Source of the DNA: Sphingomonas oryzagri
GTDB taxonomy: Bacteria > Pseudomonadota > Alphaproteobacteria > Sphingomonadales > Sphingomonadaceae
Assembly: GCF_029906645.1 (NCBI RefSeq)
Contig: NZ_JARYGZ010000001.1
Location: 1,669,208-1,733,207 of the forward strand
Reading direction: 5' to 3'
Length of the DNA: 64,000 bases
Below the pieces are notes generated by a model that saw only the letters and a program-made list of their open reading frames with translations, did not search any database and was not told the DNA's origin. Position 1 is the stretch's first letter; every line of letters begins with the position of its first letter. Shown here piece after piece: positions 9,113 to 19,559 of the stretch. The position numbers were made by a program, and so were the translations under genes.

Positions 9113-12040
9113 TTAGGCGGCCTTGGCCGGCGACGAAGTTTCGGAAGTGTGACCCAGCGCGTCGGCGACGAGCTTCTTCTGCTGGGCGGCGTGGCGCTTG
9201 GCCGATCCGGTCGCGGTGGCGGCGGACGCCTCGCGGCCGGCATAGACCGGGCGCTGCGGCTTGCAGCCGGCATCGACCATGCACTCTTCGACGAGGTCCT
9301 GCGCAAAGTTCCAGCTGCCCTGGTTCTTCGGCTCTTCCTGCGCCCAAACCACCGTCTCCACGTTGGTATAGGCCTTGAGCTGCTCGACGATGACGTCGCT
9401 CGGGAACGGATAGAGCTGCTCGACGCGCAGGATGACGGTGTTGGCATCACCCGCCTCGTCGCGCGCATCCATCAGGTCGTAGGCAACCTTGCCCGAGCAG
9501 AGCACCACGCGGCGCACATCCTTGTCGGCGGGCGCCTTGGGATCGAACAGCACGCGGTGGAAGCGGCTGTCGCCGGTGAAGTCCGCGATGGTCGACACCG
9601 CCGCCTTGTGGCGGAGCAGCGACTTAGGCGTCATCACGATCAGGGGCTTGCGGAAATCGCGGACCATCTGACGGCGCAGCATGTGGAAATAGTTGGCCGG
9701 CGTCGTGCAGTTGGCGACCTGCATGTTATCCTCGGCGCACATCTGGAGATAACGCTCCAGACGGGCGGAGGAGTGCTCCGGCCCCTGCCCCTCATAGCCG
9801 TGCGGCAGCAGCATCACGAGGCCATTGGAGCGCAGCCACTTGCTCTCCGAACCCGAGATGAACTGGTCGACCATCACCTGCGCGGTGTTGGCGAAATCGC
9901 CGAACTGCGCTTCCCACATCACCAGCGTCTTGGGCGCGGTGGAGGCATAGCCGTACTCGAAGCCGAGCACGCCATATTCGCTGAGCGGGCTGTCGAGCAC
10001 CTGGAAGCTGCGATCGACCTCGGACAGCGGGAAGTAGCGGTGGCCGTCCTTCTGGTCGTTCCAGCCGGCATGGCGATGCGAGAAGGTACCGCGCACGCAA
10101 TCCTGGCCGGACAGACGCACGCCATAGCCGTCGAGCAGCAGCGTGCCGAACGCCAGCGCCTCGCCGGTCGCCCAGTCGAAGCCCTCGCCGGTGGCGAACA
10201 TCTGCTTCTTGGCGTCCAGCACGCGGGCCAGCGTCTTGTGCAGGTGGAAGCCCTCTGGCGCTTCCGTGAGGATCGGCACCAGCTTGTCGATCTGCGCCTG
10301 CGGCACGGCGGTCGCACCGGCGCGGCGGCCGAGCTCCTTGGCCTGCTGCAGACCGGCCCACTCGCCCTCGAACCAGTCGGCCTTGTTGGGCTTGTAGCTC
10401 TTGCCCGCCTCGAACTCCTCGTCGAGCATCGCGACGACGCGGCCTTCCTCGTCGGAAACCCACTTGTCGTCGATCACGCCCTCGGCCTTCAGGCGCTCGG
10501 CATAGATGGCGGAGACCGGCGGATGCTTGCGGATCTCGTCATACATCAGCGGCTGGGTGAAGCCCGGCTCGTCGCCCTCGTTATGGCCGAAGCGGCGATA
10601 GCACCACATATCGATCACGACGTCGCGCTTGAAGGTCTGGCGGAAATCGGTCGCCAGCTTGCAGGCGAAGGTGACCGCCTCGGGATCGTCGCCGTTGACG
10701 TGCAGGATCGGCGCCGAGACCATCTTGGCGATGTCGGTCGGGTACGGCGACGAGCGCGCGAACTGCGGCGAGGTGGTGAATCCGATCTGGTTGTTCACGA
10801 CGAAGTGGATCGTGCCGCCCGTCGAATAACCGCGCAGACCGGAGAAGCCGAAGCACTCCATGATCACGCCCTGCCCGGCGAAGGCGGCGTCGCCGTGCAT
10901 CAGGATCGGCAGCACCTTCCCGCGCTCGTTATCCTTGAGCTTGGTCTGCTTGGCGCGCGCCTTGCCGAGCACCACCGGGTCCACCGCCTCGAGGTGCGAG
11001 GGATTGGCGGCGAGCGACATGTGGACCTTGATCCCGTCGAACTCGCGGTCGGTCGAGGTGCCGAGGTGATACTTCACGTCGCCCGAACCGCCGACATCCT
11101 CCGGGTTCGCCGAACCGCCGGCGAACTCGCTGAACACCGCGCGGTACGGCTTGCCCATCACGTTGACGAGGACGTTGAGACGGCCGCGATGCGGCATGCC
11201 GAGCTCGATCGCCTCGACACCGGCCGCGCCGCCATATTTGATGACCGCTTCCAGCGCCGGCAGCGCGCTCTCGCCGCCGTCGAGGCCGAAGCGCTTTGTG
11301 CCGACATATTTCTTGCCGAGGAACTTCTCGTACTGCTCGCCCTGGATCACCTTGGCGAGAATCGCCTTCTTGCCCTCCGGCGAGAAGATGATCTCCTTGT
11401 CGCGGCCTTCCATGCGCTCCTGCAGGAAGCGGCGCTCCTCGACGTCGCCGATGTGCATGTATTCGAGGCCGACATGGCCACAATAATTGCGACGCAGGAT
11501 GTCGACGATCTCCCGCACGGTGGCGCGATCGAGGCCGAGCGTGCCGCCGAGGTAGATCGGGCGATCGAGATCGGTTTCGGTGAAGCCGTGATATTCCGGC
11601 GTCAGATCGGCCGGCAGATCCCGCTTGGTGAGGCCCAGCGGGTCGAGGTTGGCGGCGAGGTGGCCGCGCACCCGGTAGGTGCGGATCAGCATCATCGCAC
11701 GGATCGAGTCGAGCGCGGCGGCCTCCACGGCAGCGCCGGACGGCGCCGCCTTGGGAGCTTCCTCGGCCTGCGGAGCCGCCTTAGCGGCGCCGGGCTTGGC
11801 CGGCTTCGGCGCCGGCTGCATCTGGGTGGGGTCAAGCCCGGCGGTCAGTTGGTCGGTGTCGGTCAGCGGCCAGTTCGAGCGCTGCCAGCTGGGGCCGGAT
11901 ACCGCCTGCTCGACCGAGCGGAAGTAATTGCCCCAGGTGGAGTCGACCGAAGCCTCGTCCCGCTGCCAGCGCCGATACAGATCCTCGACGAACGCGGGGC
12001 TCGCCCCCGCGAAATCGATATCCTGACCTTCGTAACCCAT
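9113..12040 (-). CDS. sucA: 2-oxoglutarate dehydrogenase E1
   Basis: A 975-residue thiamine-diphosphate-dependent E1 of normal alphaproteobacterial length that decarboxylates 2-oxoglutarate and succinylates the E2 lipoyl arm. Recognisable blocks are the N-terminal E2-binding helix (FAGASPAFVEDLYRRWQRD), GMPHRGRLNVLVNVMGK, HGDAAFAGQGVIMEC and WCYRRFGHNEGDEPGFTQP, followed by the C-terminal transketolase-like domain with LPHGYEGQGPEHSSAR. It sits between sucD and sucB, and a strong hairpin lies in the 91-bp gap just upstream of its ribosome site. Confidence 0.97.
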   Translation of the reverse strand: MGYEGQDIDFAGASPAFVEDLYRRWQRDEASVDSTWGNYFRSVEQAVSGPSWQRSNWPLTDTDQLTAGLDPTQMQPAPKPAKPGAAKAAPQAEEAPKAAPSGAAVEAAALDSIRAMMLIRTYRVRGHLAANLDPLGLTKRDLPADLTPEYHGFTETDLDRPIYLGGTLGLDRATVREIVDILRRNYCGHVGLEYMHIGDVEERRFLQERMEGRDKEIIFSPEGKKAILAKVIQGEQYEKFLGKKYVGTKRFGLDGGESALPALEAVIKYGGAAGVEAIELGMPHRGRLNVLVNVMGKPYRAVFSEFAGGSANPEDVGGSGDVKYHLGTSTDREFDGIKVHMSLAANPSHLEAVDPVVLGKARAKQTKLKDNERGKVLPILMHGDAAFAGQGVIMECFGFSGLRGYSTGGTIHFVVNNQIGFTTSPQFARSSPYPTDIAKMVSAPILHVNGDDPEAVTFACKLATDFRQTFKRDVVIDMWCYRRFGHNEGDEPGFTQPLMYDEIRKHPPVSAIYAERLKAEGVIDDKWVSDEEGRVVAMLDEEFEAGKSYKPNKADWFEGEWAGLQQAKELGRRAGATAVPQAQIDKLVPILTEAPEGFHLHKTLARVLDAKKQMFATGEGFDWATGEALAFGTLLLDGYGVRLSGQDCVRGTFSHRHAGWNDQKDGHRYFPLSEVDRSFQVLDSPLSEYGVLGFEYGYASTAPKTLVMWEAQFGDFANTAQVMVDQFISGSESKWLRSNGLVMLLPHGYEGQGPEHSSARLERYLQMCAEDNMQVANCTTPANYFHMLRRQMVRDFRKPLIVMTPKSLLRHKAAVSTIADFTGDSRFHRVLFDPKAPADKDVRRVVLCSGKVAYDLMDARDEAGDANTVILRVEQLYPFPSDVIVEQLKAYTNVETVVWAQEEPKNQGSWNFAQDLVEECMVDAGCKPQRPVYAGREASAATATGSAKRHAAQQKKLVADALGHTSETSSPAKAA

Positions 12041-12056
12041 GTCACCGTCCTCGCAC

Positions 12057-12084
12057 GCCCGGCTGGGAACGCTATCAGCCGGGC
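12057..12084 (-). promoter_or_regulatory. Intercistronic hairpin between sucD and sucA
   Basis: A perfect 8-bp inverted repeat, GCCCGGCT and AGCCGGGC, encloses a 12-base loop 17 bp before the sucA start. No T tract follows, so it is not an intrinsic terminator. It could stabilise the sucA-B-lpd part of the mRNA or mark a processing point; that is inference. Confidence 0.45.
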
Positions 12085-12131
12085 CTTCTACCGTATTTGC
12101 GTCGGCCCCATGGTCGGCGCGTTGTAATCGT

Positions 12132-13022
12132 TCAGCCCTTCAGGACGCGGGAGAGCGTCACACCGAGCTCGGACGGGCTGGGCGAGACGACGATGCCCGC
12201 CGCCTCCATCGCCGCGATCTTGTCCTCGGCGCCGCCCTGGCCGCCCGAGACGATCGCACCGGCATGGCCCATGCGGCGGCCCGGAGGCGCCGTGCGGCCC
12301 GCGATGAAGCCGACCATCGGCTTCTTGCGACCCTTCTTGGCCTCGTCGATCAGGAACTGCGCCGCTTCCTCTTCGGCCGAGCCGCCGATCTCGCCGATCA
12401 TGATGATCGACTTGGTCGCCTCGTCGGCGAGATAGAGCTCGAGCACGTCGATGAAGTTGGTGCCGTTCACCGGATCGCCGCCGATGCCGACAGCGGTGGT
12501 CTGGCCGAGGCCCTCGTTGGTGGTCTGGAACACGGCCTCATAGGTAAGCGTGCCCGAGCGCGAAACAACGCCCACCGAACCCTTCGAGAAGATGCTGCCC
12601 GGCATGATGCCGATCTTGCACTCGCCCGGCGTCAGCACGCCAGGGCAGTTCGGGCCGATCAGGCGCGACTTGGAGCCGGAGAGCGCGCGCTTCACGCGCA
12701 CCATGTCGAGCACCGGGATACCCTCGGTGATGCAGACGATCAGCGGGACCTGCGCGTCGATCGCCTCGAGGATCGAGTCGGCCGCGAAGGGCGGCGGCAC
12801 GTAGATCACGGACGCATCGGCGCCGGTCTTGGCGACGGCCTCGTGCACGGTGTCGAAGTTGGGCAGGCCCAGTTCCTCGTGCATCGTGCCGCCCTTGCCC
12901 GGCGTCACGCCGCCGACCATCTGGGTGCCGTAGTCGAGCGCCGCCTTCGTATGGAAGGTGCCGGTCTTGCCGGTCATCCCCTGGGTGATGACCTTGGTGT
13001 TCGCATTGACGAGGATCGACAT
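12132..13022 (-). CDS. sucD: Succinyl-CoA synthetase alpha subunit
   Basis: A 296-residue alpha subunit of ADP-forming succinate-CoA ligase, which makes succinate and a nucleoside triphosphate from succinyl-CoA. The N-terminal CoA-binding Rossmann domain starts [19 protein letters not shown]. The phosphorylated histidine is H253 in [13 protein letters not shown]. The catalytic enzyme needs SucC, but no sucC lies beside it; a short exported hypothetical protein gene and mdh are upstream instead. sucC must be elsewhere in the genome if the enzyme works. Confidence 0.96.
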   Translation of the reverse strand: MSILVNANTKVITQGMTGKTGTFHTKAALDYGTQMVGGVTPGKGGTMHEELGLPNFDTVHEAVAKTGADASVIYVPPPFAADSILEAIDAQVPLIVCITEGIPVLDMVRVKRALSGSKSRLIGPNCPGVLTPGECKIGIMPGSIFSKGSVGVVSRSGTLTYEAVFQTTNEGLGQTTAVGIGGDPVNGTNFIDVLELYLADEATKSIIMIGEIGGSAEEEAAQFLIDEAKKGRKKPMVGFIAGRTAPPGRRMGHAGAIVSGGQGGAEDKIAAMEAAGIVVSPSPSELGVTLSRVLKG

Positions 13023-13058
13023 TCTTCTTCCTGTCCCTTCAGAAATCGGTCGGCGCGA

Positions 13059-13721
13059 TCATTGAGAAACGACGGTTTCGCCGTTGCTCTTCTGATGCAC
13101 CTGCAATGAGTTTTGGGGGCTGAGCCCCGTGCTGGGCGAAACCGGCGTGCCGTTGCGCGTCACATCCGGCGTCGCGCGCAGCACCGTCCAGCCGTCGACC
13201 ATGGCCGACTTGATCTCGTAGCCCCGCGCCGCGATGCCGAAGGCCTGGATGCCCTCCGTACCGCCGGAATCGATCGAGGAGTCGTTCGGCGCCAAGCCCG
13301 CAATGTCGGTGATGGCGCGACGGGCATCACCGAAATGATTGCCCTTCCACACCACCGCGCAGGACGCCGACATGACGCCGCGCTGATCGGGCTTGGCGAT
13401 GAACAGATAGGTCTCGCCATCGCTGCCGATGCGGTAGACGTCGTTGGGGACGTCCGACACCGGCAGCGGATCGAACAAGGTACCGGCGCGATGATCGGCG
13501 AACGGCGCGCCAAGGCTGAGCGCCTCGCGGGCATTGGGCGGCATCCGCCGATAATCCTGCCGCGTGACGACCTTGCCCGGCAGATGCCCGCCGCCATTGG
13601 TGCACATCTGCTTGAAGAGCGGCACGGGATCGAGCGACGCCGGTTCCGGAAACTGCGCCATCGCAGGCGCAGCCAGAGCGGCAAGGCCGCACACCATCGC
13701 AATCGAACGAACCCGTGCCAT
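13059..13721 (-). CDS. Exported hypothetical protein in the mdh-sucD interval
   Basis: A 220-residue protein with a clear signal peptide (MARVRSIAMVCGLAALAAPAMA, cleavage probably after AMA at about residue 22). The mature part has only two cysteines and no known motif. ATG 13721 was chosen because AGGAG precedes it by 8 bases and because the signal peptide begins there; a longer reading frame exists upstream. It begins 11 bp after the mdh stop and is therefore in the mdh operon, occupying the position usually held by sucC. Function unknown. Confidence 0.78.
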   Translation of the reverse strand: MARVRSIAMVCGLAALAAPAMAQFPEPASLDPVPLFKQMCTNGGGHLPGKVVTRQDYRRMPPNAREALSLGAPFADHRAGTLFDPLPVSDVPNDVYRIGSDGETYLFIAKPDQRGVMSASCAVVWKGNHFGDARRAITDIAGLAPNDSSIDSGGTEGIQAFGIAARGYEIKSAMVDGWTVLRATPDVTRNGTPVSPSTGLSPQNSLQVHQKSNGETVVSQ

Positions 13722-13732
13722 CACAACACTCC

Positions 13733-15145
<1,413 letters not shown>

Positions 15146-15481
15146 TCAGGCTTCCGGCTCGATGATCGCGGCGGTGCCGTAGGCGACGACCTCGTTCATC
15201 GTCTGGCCGATCGACCCCGAGTCGAACCGCATCATCACGACCGCGTTGGCCCCCATCAGTGTCGCGTTCTGGATCAGTCGGTCGACCGCATGGCGTCGCG
15301 TCTCTTCGACGAGCGCGGTATACTCCTTGATCTCGCCGCCGATGATCGAGCGCAGCCCGGCCGCGATGTTGCCGCCGATCCCGCGAGAGCGGACGACCAC
15401 GCCAAATACTTGGCCCAGCGTTGCGACGGTCCGGTGGCCCGCGACTTTCTCGGTGGTGGAAACGATCACGCCTTCGGGCAT
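15146..15481 (-). CDS. YbjQ/UPF0145 family protein
   Basis: A 111-residue protein of the YbjQ family (sometimes called heavy-metal-binding domain, DUF74). Visible blocks are STTEKVAGHRTVATLGQVFG, RGIGGNIAAGLRSIIGGEIKEYTALVEETR and ANAVVMMRFDSGSIGQTMNEVVAYGTA, which match the family along its whole length. These proteins form small beta-rich oligomeric rings of unknown function. It is followed by the small membrane gene at 4-bp spacing. Confidence 0.9.
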   Translation of the reverse strand: MPEGVIVSTTEKVAGHRTVATLGQVFGVVVRSRGIGGNIAAGLRSIIGGEIKEYTALVEETRRHAVDRLIQNATLMGANAVVMMRFDSGSIGQTMNEVVAYGTAAIIEPEA

Positions 15482-15517
15482 CCGGCCCTCCCCTGTTGCT
15501 CAGGTGAAGATAGCAGT

Positions 15518-15620
15518 CCCCCTCCCTGAAAGGGAGGGGTTAGGGGTGGGTTCTTCTCAGGATCGCGATGCGCCCGCCTCAGGCGAACCCACCCCCGCCC
15601 CCTCCCTTTCAGGGAGGGGA
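15518..15620. repeat. Paired palindromic repeat, family A copy 1
   Basis: Two inverted copies of a C-rich palindrome: CCCCTCCCTGAAAGGGAGGGG followed by a GGGGTGGGTTC tail on the left (15518-15552), and the reverse complement of the same unit on the right (15585-15620). About 32 bases separate them. A second copy is at 61505-61631. This is a REP/BIME-like intergenic element, here between ybjQ and zapE. Confidence 0.8.
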
Positions 15621-15627
15621 GAAGGCC

Positions 15628-16740
15628 TCAGGAAACGCCGTGGCCCTTCGCCAGATAATCTGCCGACTGCATTTCCATCAGGCGCGAGACGGTACGCTCG
15701 AACTCGAAGGCGTCGTCGCCGCCCGCATACAGCTTGCCGGGTTCGGCATCGGCGGCGGCGAGCAGTTTCACGCCGTGCTCATAGAGCGTATCGACCAGCA
15801 GCTTGAAGCGCGTGGCCTCGTTGCGCCGGTCGGCATCGAACTGCGGGATGCCGACCACGATCACCGTATGATAGCGCCGCGCGATGGCGAGATAGTCCGG
15901 CACGCCGCGCGGCTCGCGGCACAGGCGCGCATAGGAGAAGACAGCGACGCCCTTCAGGCTCTTGGGCACGTGCAGCGTCCGCCCGCCGGGCACCGCGATA
16001 TCTTCCGACGGCACGTTGGCGCGATCCTCGACGGGGAAGTCGGTGAGGCGGAAGAAGGCGCGGCTCAGCGCCTCGGTCGCGGCCTTGCCGTTGGGCACGT
16101 ACCAGGTCGGAAAGCCGGCGAGGCGCGCGAGGCGGTAATCGGTCTCGCCGTCCAGCGCGATCACGTCGAGCTTCTCTTCCAGCAGTGCGATGAACGGAAG
16201 GAAATGCTCGCGATTGAGGCCGTTCTTGTAGAGATCGGCGGGCGCGCGGTTGGACGTCGCCACCACCGTGACGTCATGGCTCATGATCCGCGTGAACAGA
16301 CGGCTGAGGATCATCGCATCGGCCGAGTTGGTGACGATCATCTCGTCGAACGCCAGCAGCCGCGCCTCTTCCGCGATCGCGTCGGCGACCGGCATCACCG
16401 GGTCCGCCACTTCGCGCGATCGCTCGACGCGCAGCCGCTCGTGCACCTCCTGCATGAATTCGTGGAAGTGGACGCGGCGCTTCTGCCGGATGTCGGTCTG
16501 CGCGAAGAACAGGTCCATCAGCATGGATTTGCCGCGCCCCACCCCGCCCCACAGGTAGAGCCCCTTCACCGGCTCCGGCCGCTTGCCGAGCACCCGCCAC
16601 AGCACCGTGCCGCGCTTGGGCGCCTGCTCCAGCGCGGCGGCGCAGGCGTCGAGCCGCTGCGCGATCGCGCGCTGGGCGGGATCGGGGCGCAACTCGCCGG
16701 CGGACACCAGCGCGTCGTAGCGGGAAAGGACGCGGCTCAT
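15628..16740 (-). CDS. zapE: Cell division protein ZapE (AFG1-like ATPase)
   Basis: A 370-residue P-loop ATPase of the ZapE/AFG1 family. Walker A is GGVGRGKS (residues 65-72), with HFHEFMQEVHERL following and the Walker B-type LLAFDEMIVTNSADAMIL. In bacteria ZapE associates with the Z-ring, and in mitochondria its homologue helps quality control of respiratory subunits. It starts 4 bp after the thioesterase stop, so sdhB, thioesterase and zapE form one unit. Association of zapE with TCA genes is usual in alphaproteobacteria. Confidence 0.94.
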   Translation of the reverse strand: MSRVLSRYDALVSAGELRPDPAQRAIAQRLDACAAALEQAPKRGTVLWRVLGKRPEPVKGLYLWGGVGRGKSMLMDLFFAQTDIRQKRRVHFHEFMQEVHERLRVERSREVADPVMPVADAIAEEARLLAFDEMIVTNSADAMILSRLFTRIMSHDVTVVATSNRAPADLYKNGLNREHFLPFIALLEEKLDVIALDGETDYRLARLAGFPTWYVPNGKAATEALSRAFFRLTDFPVEDRANVPSEDIAVPGGRTLHVPKSLKGVAVFSYARLCREPRGVPDYLAIARRYHTVIVVGIPQFDADRRNEATRFKLLVDTLYEHGVKLLAAADAEPGKLYAGGDDAFEFERTVSRLMEMQSADYLAKGHGVS

Positions 16741-16744
16741 CGCC

Positions 16745-17221
16745 TCAGCCCGTCGGGCGGGACATCTTGCGCAGCGTCGCCTGATAGGTGAGCACCACGC
16801 GATCGCCCTGCTCCAGCTGGCCGCGTACGAACATCAGCCGGCCGGTCTCGCTCACGATCTCGACCACGCAATCGAGCGGCATGTCGGGACGGCCGGGCGC
16901 GACGAACTGGGTGGAGATACCCAGCGTCACCGAGTGGCCGCCCATCGGCAACCGCCCCGCCGCGATCGGCCCCATGAAGATGGCGTGATCGAGGAAGGCG
17001 AGCATGAAGCCGCCATGCAGCGCATCGGCGTTGTTGGTGCGATCGAAACCGGTTTCGATGCGGACGCGCGAGACGCTTTCGCTCTCCTTGCGCGCCCTGA
17101 TCCCGCGAAAGATGCTGTTGAAGCGGCCGTCGTCGTAGGTGACGCCGATGAAGCCATCGGCGTCGGCGGCCTCCATGCGGGGCTCGCCGGCGCCGTCACC
17201 CATTCCGGGGCTGATCGCCAT
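16745..17221 (-). CDS. PaaI-type hotdog thioesterase
   Basis: A 158-residue hotdog-fold protein of the PaaI/acyl-CoA thioesterase type. The signature NADALHGGFMLAFLDHAIF (around residues 64-82) carries the conserved HGG and the helix acidic residue, followed by VTLGISTQFVAPGRPDMPLD. It would hydrolyse acyl- or aryl-CoA thioesters; substrate not inferable. It is placed 3 bp after the sdhB stop and 4 bp before zapE, so it is tightly co-transcribed with both. Confidence 0.88.
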   Translation of the reverse strand: MAISPGMGDGAGEPRMEAADADGFIGVTYDDGRFNSIFRGIRARKESESVSRVRIETGFDRTNNADALHGGFMLAFLDHAIFMGPIAAGRLPMGGHSVTLGISTQFVAPGRPDMPLDCVVEIVSETGRLMFVRGQLEQGDRVVLTYQATLRKMSRPTG

Positions 17222-17224
17222 GGA

Positions 17225-18019
17225 TCAGACCGCGCGCTCGACTTCCATCTTCTTGATCTCCGCGATCGCCTTGGCGGGCGAGAGACCCTTGGGGCAGACA
17301 TTCGCGCAGTTCATGATGGTGTGGCAGCGATAGAGGCGAAACGGATCTTCCAGCTCGTCCAGACGCTCGCCGGTCATCTCGTCGCGCGAGTCGGCCAGCC
17401 AGCGATAGGCCTGCAGCAGGATCGCCGGGCCGAGAAAACGGTCCGAATTCCACCAGTAGCTCGGGCACGAGGTCGAGCAGCAAGCGCACAGGATGCACTC
17501 GTAGAGGCCGTCCAGCTTCTCGCGATCCTCCGGCGACTGCAGGCGCTCCTTGCCGGCGGGCGCCGGGGTGACGGTCTGCAGCCACGGCTTGATCGAGGCG
17601 TACTGGGCGTAGAAGTGGGTGAGGTCCGGAACCAGATCCTTCACCACGTCCTGGTGCGGCAGCGGCGTGATCTGCAACTCGCCCTTGCCGCCGCCGCAAT
17701 CCTCGATCGCGGTGGTGCAGGCGAGGCCGTTCTTGCCGTCCATATTCATCGCGCACGAACCGCAGATGCCCTCGCGGCAGGAGCGGCGGAAGGTGAGCGT
17801 CGGATCGACCTCATTCTTGATCTTGATCAGCGCGTCGAGGACCATCGGGCCGGTCTCGTCGAGATCCAGCTCATAACGATCGTAGCGCGGATTCTCGCCC
17901 GAGTCGGGATCGTAGCGGTAGATCTTGAAGCTGCGCTTCTTGGACCCGCCGGACGTGGACTTGTAAGTCTTGCCCTTGCCCTTGATCTTCGAGTTCGCGG
18001 GGAGAGAGAATTCGGCCAC
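17225..18019 (-). CDS. sdhB: Succinate dehydrogenase iron-sulfur subunit
   Basis: A 264-residue SdhB carrying all three Fe-S clusters: the 2Fe-2S plant-ferredoxin motif [11 protein letters not shown] plus a later Cys (LACTT), [12 protein letters not shown], and [14 protein letters not shown]. It moves electrons from SdhA FAD to quinone in complex II at the inner membrane. The start chosen is GTG at 18019, giving [11 protein letters not shown], since upstream residues look non-coding. It is physically separated from sdhA by an SDR gene on the other strand and a hypothetical gene, so it needs its own promoter. Confidence 0.96.
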   Translation of the reverse strand: MAEFSLPANSKIKGKGKTYKSTSGGSKKRSFKIYRYDPDSGENPRYDRYELDLDETGPMVLDALIKIKNEVDPTLTFRRSCREGICGSCAMNMDGKNGLACTTAIEDCGGGKGELQITPLPHQDVVKDLVPDLTHFYAQYASIKPWLQTVTPAPAGKERLQSPEDREKLDGLYECILCACCSTSCPSYWWNSDRFLGPAILLQAYRWLADSRDEMTGERLDELEDPFRLYRCHTIMNCANVCPKGLSPAKAIAEIKKMEVERAV

Positions 18020-18238
18020 GAGACGATCCTTTCGCGTTCGCTTCCCCGTTAGCGCCCCGTGGCCGCGTGTCAAACCGCTATGTTGCACCGCGCTAAACGG
18101 ATAGGTGCGGGAGGCCGTCGGTCAGGCGAGGCAAAGCGCACCGTGCCACGCCGGGCGAATGTCTTTTCTAGAATCCCGATAAACATAAACGAAATTTGCC
18201 GACTTCATCGCGAGGGTTACGAGGTCCATCTCTCAGGC

Positions 18239-18255
18239 CAAGGACGGCGTCCTTG
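18239..18255. promoter_or_regulatory. Perfect inverted repeat upstream of SDR gene
   Basis: CAAGGAC-GGC-GTCCTTG, 7-bp perfect arms, 25 bp before the SDR start codon. It could be a repressor site or a 5' UTR hairpin. No regulator gene is adjacent, so the binding protein is unknown. Confidence 0.4.
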
Positions 18256-18280
18256 CCGCCCATTCAGATGGAGACAGATT

Positions 18281-19024
18281 ATGAGCCAGGCCCTTTCCGG
18301 CAAGACGGCGCTCGTCACCGGCGGATCGCGCGGCATCGGCGCGGCGATCGCGAAGCGGCTCGCCGCCGATGGCGCAGCCGTCGCCCTCACCTATGGCGGC
18401 AACAAGGCGTCCGCCGAAGCTGTGGTCGCCGAGATCGTCGCGGCCGGCGGCACCGCGCACGCCATCCAGGCGGACTTCCGCGATCAGGCTGCTGTCGCCG
18501 CAGCGGTGAACGATGCGGCGGCGACGCTGGGCGGGATCGACATCCTCGTCCACAATGCCGGCGTGTTGGAGATCGCACCCGTCGGCACGCTGACCGCCGA
18601 ACAGTATCGCAAGTCGTTCGACGTCAATGTCGAGGCGGTGTTCACCGCGACCACCGCTGCCATTCCGCACCTGCGCGATCAAGGCCGCGTGCTGATCATC
18701 GGCAGCATCAACGCGCATTACATGGCGTTCGCGGGCGGCTCGGTCTACGCCGCGACCAAGGCGGCGGTCGGCCAGATGGCGCGAGCCTGGGCGCGCGACC
18801 TCGGCCCGCGCGGCATCCTCGTCAACGTGGTGCAGCCCGGCCCGGTCGATACCGACATGAACCCGGCGGACGGCCCGATGTCCGACTTCCAGCGTTCCGC
18901 CATCGCGCTCGGCCGTTATGGCCGGCCGGAGGAGATCGCCGCGCTCACCGCCTTCCTGGCGAGCGACGAGGCGAGCTTCATCACCGGCGCCGCGATCGAC
19001 ATAGACGGCGGCGCCTCGATCTGA
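18281..19024 (+). CDS. SDR family NAD(P)-dependent oxidoreductase (FabG-like)
   Basis: A 247-residue classical short-chain dehydrogenase. The cofactor motif is TGGSRGIGAAIA (about residues 13-24). HNAG is at about residue 88, the catalytic serine region is IGSIN, and the active-site tyrosine-lysine motif is VYAATKAAV. The C-terminal segment ITGAAIDIDGG matches the SDR quinone/3-oxoacyl reductase group. The substrate is unknown. It is the only plus-strand gene inside the minus-strand sdh/suc block and splits sdhA from sdhB. ATG 18281 has GGAG 8 bases upstream. Confidence 0.9.
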   Translation: MSQALSGKTALVTGGSRGIGAAIAKRLAADGAAVALTYGGNKASAEAVVAEIVAAGGTAHAIQADFRDQAAVAAAVNDAAATLGGIDILVHNAGVLEIAPVGTLTAEQYRKSFDVNVEAVFTATTAAIPHLRDQGRVLIIGSINAHYMAFAGGSVYAATKAAVGQMARAWARDLGPRGILVNVVQPGPVDTDMNPADGPMSDFQRSAIALGRYGRPEEIAALTAFLASDEASFITGAAIDIDGGASI

Positions 19025-19033
19025 GCAGGTTGC

Positions 19034-19483
19034 TCAGTCGCCGCCTTCTTCCGAGCCGCCGTCGTCCGTATCGGGCGACGGCGCGCGCGGAGGCGGCGCG
19101 AAGGGATTCTGCAATTCCTTGTGGGCGTCGCGGAATTCCGTCGGTTCGGGCGGAGCCTCACGCGCCCACCGAGCGGACGGCGGCGGCGGCGTGGAAACCT
19201 CGGCGGGCTTCGGCAGATAGCGATCGAACCGCCCTGCCCTGAACGCCTGCACGGCCAGCGTCGCGCCGAAGGCCAGCGCGAACACGATCAGCCCGAAAAT
19301 GATGCCGCCAAGGAAGCGCCGCAACGCACGGAGCCGATCCGCCCGCCGCGCACTCCGCGCGCGACCGACCTCGTCATAGCCGACCTGCTCCAGCACGAAG
19401 CGCCGCCAATCCGCACTCGGATCGGCACCGCTGCCGCTGTGCGGCTCCAGTCTGGGCCGCCGGACGATTTCCCAATCGGACAT
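19034..19483 (-). CDS. Single-pass membrane hypothetical protein between sdhA and sdhB
   Basis: A 149-residue protein of unknown function. It starts [17 protein letters not shown], has a basic stretch (RSARRADRLRALRR), one membrane segment at about residues 58-80 (FLGGIIFGLIVFALAFGATL) and a proline-rich acidic tail ending DTDDGGSEEGGD. The pattern suggests an N-in anchor with a periplasmic low-complexity tail. It lies 77 bp beyond the sdhA end, upstream on the same strand direction as sdhB. Start 19483 was preferred over 19495 because the MSDW start is typical. Confidence 0.62.
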   Translation of the reverse strand: MSDWEIVRRPRLEPHSGSGADPSADWRRFVLEQVGYDEVGRARSARRADRLRALRRFLGGIIFGLIVFALAFGATLAVQAFRAGRFDRYLPKPAEVSTPPPPSARWAREAPPEPTEFRDAHKELQNPFAPPPRAPSPDTDDGGSEEGGD

Positions 19484-19559
19484 GACAGGCCGCACGATAG
19501 CCCGCCAGACTTTGCCAAAGTGTTGACGCCGCCGGAACGAAGCCGGCGACGCAACCGGA

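Noticed and set aside
7823-12127. 1434-codon plus-strand open frame across sucA and sucB
   Set aside because: Entirely antisense to the clear sucA-sucB genes and made of His/Arg/Asp-rich low-complexity sequence.
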